NCBI GenBank assembly: GCA_017989485.1
Contig: JAGNPU010000008.1
Coordinates: 1 to 14,643 of the forward strand
From: Neisseriaceae bacterium
Lineage (GTDB): Bacteria; Pseudomonadota; Gammaproteobacteria; Burkholderiales; Neisseriaceae
Reading direction: 5' to 3'
Length of the DNA: 14,643 bases
The notes beneath the pieces were generated by a model, which saw nothing but the letters and a program-made list of their open reading frames with translations, had not been told where the DNA came from and ran no database searches. Positions 12,666 to 14,643 of the stretch are shown here, one piece after another. Numbering within the stretch: the stretch's first letter is position 1; each line of letters begins with the position of its first letter. The position numbers and the translations under genes are program-made.

Positions 12666-14180
12666 ATGCAGGAAAAACAAGAATTTGCCAAAGTACTGGG
12701 CAGTAAAGAGGTATTGGCTTTAGCATTTGGGGCCATGATTGGCTGGGGTTGGATCGTCTTGACCGGCGACTGGATACAAGCGGCAGGCAGCATGGGGGCG
12801 ATTACCGCCATGGCCTTGGGCAGCTTAATCATTGTGTTTATTGGCTTGGCTTACGCCGAGCTGGCTGCGGCGATGCCGCAAGCAGGTGGGGCGCAGGTGT
12901 TTACCCATCGCGCCTTTGGGCGCTTGGCGTCATTTGTGTGCAGTTGGTCTTTAATCTTGGGTTATGTGTCGGTGGTGGCCTTTGAAGCCGTGGCTTTGCC
13001 AACGGTCTTAGACCATTTAAGCACTGACTATCAAAAAGTCTTCTTATGGAATGTGGCGGGTTGGGATGTGTACCTGACTTGGGCCCTGGTGGGGATGGCG
13101 GGTACCGTATTGGTGACCTGCTTAAACTATTTCGGGGTGGAAAACGCCAGTTCTTTTCAAAAATTCGTGACCTTGCTCATCGTGGTGGTGGGGGTGGTGT
13201 TTGTATTGGCCTCTGGCGTACAAGGTCAGGGCAGCAATATGCAGCCCTTGTTTAATGAAGTGGCCACCGAAGGCAGTTCTTTGTCGCCCTTTATCTTAGG
13301 CATGTTGCCGGTATTGATGATTGTGCCCTTTATGTTTGTGGGCTTTGACGTGATTCCGCAAACCGCGTCAGAAATCAACGTGCCCCCTAAAATGATCGGC
13401 AAACTATTGGTCTTGTCCGTATTGGCCGCCATGGTGTTTTACTGCGCCATCATCTGGGGCGTGGGCATGGCTCTGCCTTCAAATAAAATGTCGCCGGACG
13501 TGTTGACCACGCCGCAGGCAATGGAAGCCGTGTTCAATAGCCCATGGGCCGCTAAAGTCATGGTATTGGCCGGACTGGCCGGGATCATCACCAGCTGGAA
13601 CGCCTTTTTTATTGGCGGTAGCCGTGCCATTTATGCGTTGGCCAAGGCCAAAATGCTGCCCCCGTGGCTGGCTTATTTACACCCTAAGTACCGTACCCCG
13701 ACGCGCGCCGTGTTGCTGATTGGTGCCTTGACGTTTTTGGCCCCGCTGTTGGGCCGTAAGGCCTTGCTGTGGTTTGCCAATGCCGGCAGCCTGGCGATCG
13801 TCATCGCCTATTTCTTGGTGTGCTTGGCCTTCTTGGTGTTGCGCCGTACCGCACCAGACATGCCGCGGCCCTTTAAGGTGTCGGCTGGCAAAACCGTGGG
13901 CGTGATTGCCGTTGTCGGCAGCGCGGTGATGATTTATATGTATTTGCCCTTGAGCCCTTCGGCTTTAATGCCGCAGGAGTGGGCCATCTTTGGCGTGTGG
14001 ATGGTGCTGGGGGCACTGCTGTTTATGGCCAGCATGACCAAGCGGCGCAAAGGCCTCCACAGCTGGTCTTATCGCTTACATCATGGGCCTAAGTCGGTGA
14101 TTTACACCCCCGGCAAAGGCGCCTATCAGCCGGTACGGGCGCGTCAAGCTGCCCTGGTGCGGGTGAGGGCCAATCGCTAG
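12666..14180 (+). CDS. APC-superfamily amino-acid permease
   Basis: A 504-residue inner-membrane transporter of the amino acid-polyamine-organocation superfamily, with about 12 predicted helices. Helix 1 carries GAMIGWGWIVL (22-32), the unwound substrate-binding glycine motif. It is followed by AYAELAAAMPQAGGAQVFTHRAFG (62-85), the family's most conserved stretch. SWNAFFIGGSRAIYALAKAKMLPPWLA, in the second half of the protein, is another typical APC segment. After the last helix there is a 47-residue hydrophilic tail (458-504) with 12 Lys/Arg and no acidic residue. The start is ATG 12666, with an ideal AAGGAG at 12653-12658 seven bases upstream. It is a single-gene unit between the rraB-like terminator and its own. 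The substrate cannot be told from the sequence; generic amino-acid uptake is the safest call. Confidence 0.88.
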   Translation: MQEKQEFAKVLGSKEVLALAFGAMIGWGWIVLTGDWIQAAGSMGAITAMALGSLIIVFIGLAYAELAAAMPQAGGAQVFTHRAFGRLASFVCSWSLILGYVSVVAFEAVALPTVLDHLSTDYQKVFLWNVAGWDVYLTWALVGMAGTVLVTCLNYFGVENASSFQKFVTLLIVVVGVVFVLASGVQGQGSNMQPLFNEVATEGSSLSPFILGMLPVLMIVPFMFVGFDVIPQTASEINVPPKMIGKLLVLSVLAAMVFYCAIIWGVGMALPSNKMSPDVLTTPQAMEAVFNSPWAAKVMVLAGLAGIITSWNAFFIGGSRAIYALAKAKMLPPWLAYLHPKYRTPTRAVLLIGALTFLAPLLGRKALLWFANAGSLAIVIAYFLVCLAFLVLRRTAPDMPRPFKVSAGKTVGVIAVVGSAVMIYMYLPLSPSALMPQEWAIFGVWMVLGALLFMASMTKRRKGLHSWSYRLHHGPKSVIYTPGKGAYQPVRARQAALVRVRANR

Positions 14181-14199
14181 TCTTAAACCGGATAGTCAC

Positions 14200-14234
14200 A
14201 ATCTGCCACGCTTCATGCGTGGCAGATTTTTTTT
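14200..14234 (+). terminator. Strong rho-independent terminator of the permease
   Basis: A perfect 12-bp stem (AATCTGCCACGC / GCGTGGCAGATT) with a TTCAT loop (14212-14216) is followed by eight T (14227-14234). It starts 19 nt after the permease stop. Confidence 0.95.
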
Positions 14235-14248
14235 GTCCGTCGCACCTG

Positions 14249-14265
14249 CTTAAGGTTTTATTAAG
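14249..14265 (+). promoter_or_regulatory. PmrA-box-like site upstream of eptA
   Basis: CTTAAG-GTTTT-ATTAAG is a direct repeat of two hexamers with a 5-bp spacer, matching the PmrA operator pattern (Y)TTAA(G/T)-N5-(Y)TTAA(G/T) except for the first base of the second half. A TAAGAT (14276-14281) 10 bp downstream could be the -10 box, placing the repeat over the -35 region as expected for an activator. The same bases also form an inverted repeat (GCTTAA / TTAAGC), so another factor is possible. Confidence 0.45.
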
Positions 14266-14321
14266 CTTGTTTTTCTAAGATACCGCCACGCACTCAATAA
14301 AACTAAAGATGGTGGTGGTAC

Positions 14322-14643
14322 ATGAAAACAGGTTTAAACGCATTATGCAGGCGCTGGACGGTAGGACAGCTGTCAGTTGTTTGGGGCAGCGCAGTATTTT
14401 TTGCGCTGGCCCAAAACATTGCTTTTTGGGGGCAGGTATGGCGGGTGTTGTCGCCCAGTAGTGGCCAAGAGTGGCTGTTATTGGCGTCGATGGCGGTGTT
14501 TCTGTGTGCGGCATTGACCTTTATCTTCGGCTGCCTGCTGTGGCGCTTCAGCACCAAAATCGTGTTGACGGTGTTTTTGTTGGCCAGCGCCGGGACCAAT
14601 TATTTTGCCTTAAGCTACGGCATTTATATGGACAAAAGCATGG
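14322..14643 (+). CDS. eptA: Phosphoethanolamine transferase EptA, 5' part (cut by window end)
   Basis: Only the first 107 codons are present; the gene runs off the right edge, so the catalytic sulfatase-like domain is not visible. The start is ATG 14322; the ribosome site is poor (AAAGATGG about 12 nt upstream). The visible part has three membrane segments (about 17-38, 51-73 and 79-101), ending in TNYFALSYGIYMDKSM. This resembles the strongly conserved N-terminal region of lipid A phosphoethanolamine transferases (EptA/PmrC, neisserial LptA), which sit in the inner membrane and add phosphoethanolamine to lipid A on its periplasmic side, lowering binding of polymyxins and cationic peptides. 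A related phosphoethanolamine transferase paralogue cannot be excluded. A PmrA-like box lies upstream. Confidence 0.82.
   Translation, partial: MKTGLNALCRRWTVGQLSVVWGSAVFFALAQNIAFWGQVWRVLSPSSGQEWLLLASMAVFLCAALTFIFGCLLWRFSTKIVLTVFLLASAGTNYFALSYGIYMDKSM

Noticed and set aside
14275..14599. Two minus-strand frames opposite eptA
   Set aside because: Low-complexity antisense readings; the + strand frame encodes a recognisable EptA N-terminus.
1..14643. CRISPR arrays, tRNA/rRNA genes, insertion sequences, toxin-antitoxin or phage-defence modules
   Set aside because: No repeat-spacer arrays, tRNA-like folds, transposases or typical small two-gene modules were seen on either strand.

Overview
The window looks like ordinary chromosomal DNA from a Gram-negative betaproteobacterium, most likely of the order Neisseriales. 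G+C is roughly in the mid-50s by eye. The lineage inference rests on protein resemblance: a two-PDZ DegQ with a lipobox that looks very much like the neisserial protein, a 361-residue NagZ, a threonine ammonia-lyase with two C-terminal ACT-like domains, and a lipid A phosphoethanolamine transferase. Two intergenic hairpins also carry the core of a Kingella-type DNA uptake word. No rRNA, tRNA, CRISPR array, insertion sequence or prophage is visible.

Layout. Positions 1-235 hold no gene I can name, only a short open frame. An HxlR-type regulator (236-565, +) then converges on a DUF456 membrane protein (570-1061, -). Next on the + strand are nth (endonuclease III, 1256-1891) and degQ (periplasmic protease/chaperone, 1987-3486). 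These are followed by a tightly packed run: nagZ (3541), thiL (4644), pgpA (5591, overlapping thiL by 4 nt), apaG (6103) and an Atm1-type ABC exporter (6485-8284). A strong terminator at 8301-8337 closes the run. Two minus-strand genes follow: an uncharacterised START/SRPBCC-like protein (8343-8900) and a DacA-family D-alanyl-D-alanine carboxypeptidase (9075-10217). Divergent from dacA are ilvA (start probably 10378) and an rraB-like gene (11936-12328). After a 337-nt intergenic region comes an APC-family amino-acid permease (12666-14180). The window ends inside the 5' part of eptA (from 14322).

Functional picture. Many genes concern the cell envelope: NagZ (muropeptide recycling), DacA (peptidoglycan trimming), PgpA (phosphatidylglycerol synthesis), DegQ (envelope protein quality control) and EptA (lipid A modification). 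Others are housekeeping genes for DNA repair (Nth), thiamine cofactor synthesis (ThiL), isoleucine synthesis (IlvA), RNA decay control (RraB) and thiol or metal homeostasis (the Atm1-like exporter). Regulatory signals are clear in places: five rho-independent terminators, a good sigma70-type promoter for degQ, and a candidate PmrA-like box upstream of eptA.

I see no convincing undescribed multi-gene system. The observations most worth checking are the PmrA-box-like site at eptA, a central AT-rich segment of dacA with different codon choice (possible mosaic gene), the CAGCCTGC uptake-word core in two hairpins, and a hairpin in the permease leader.
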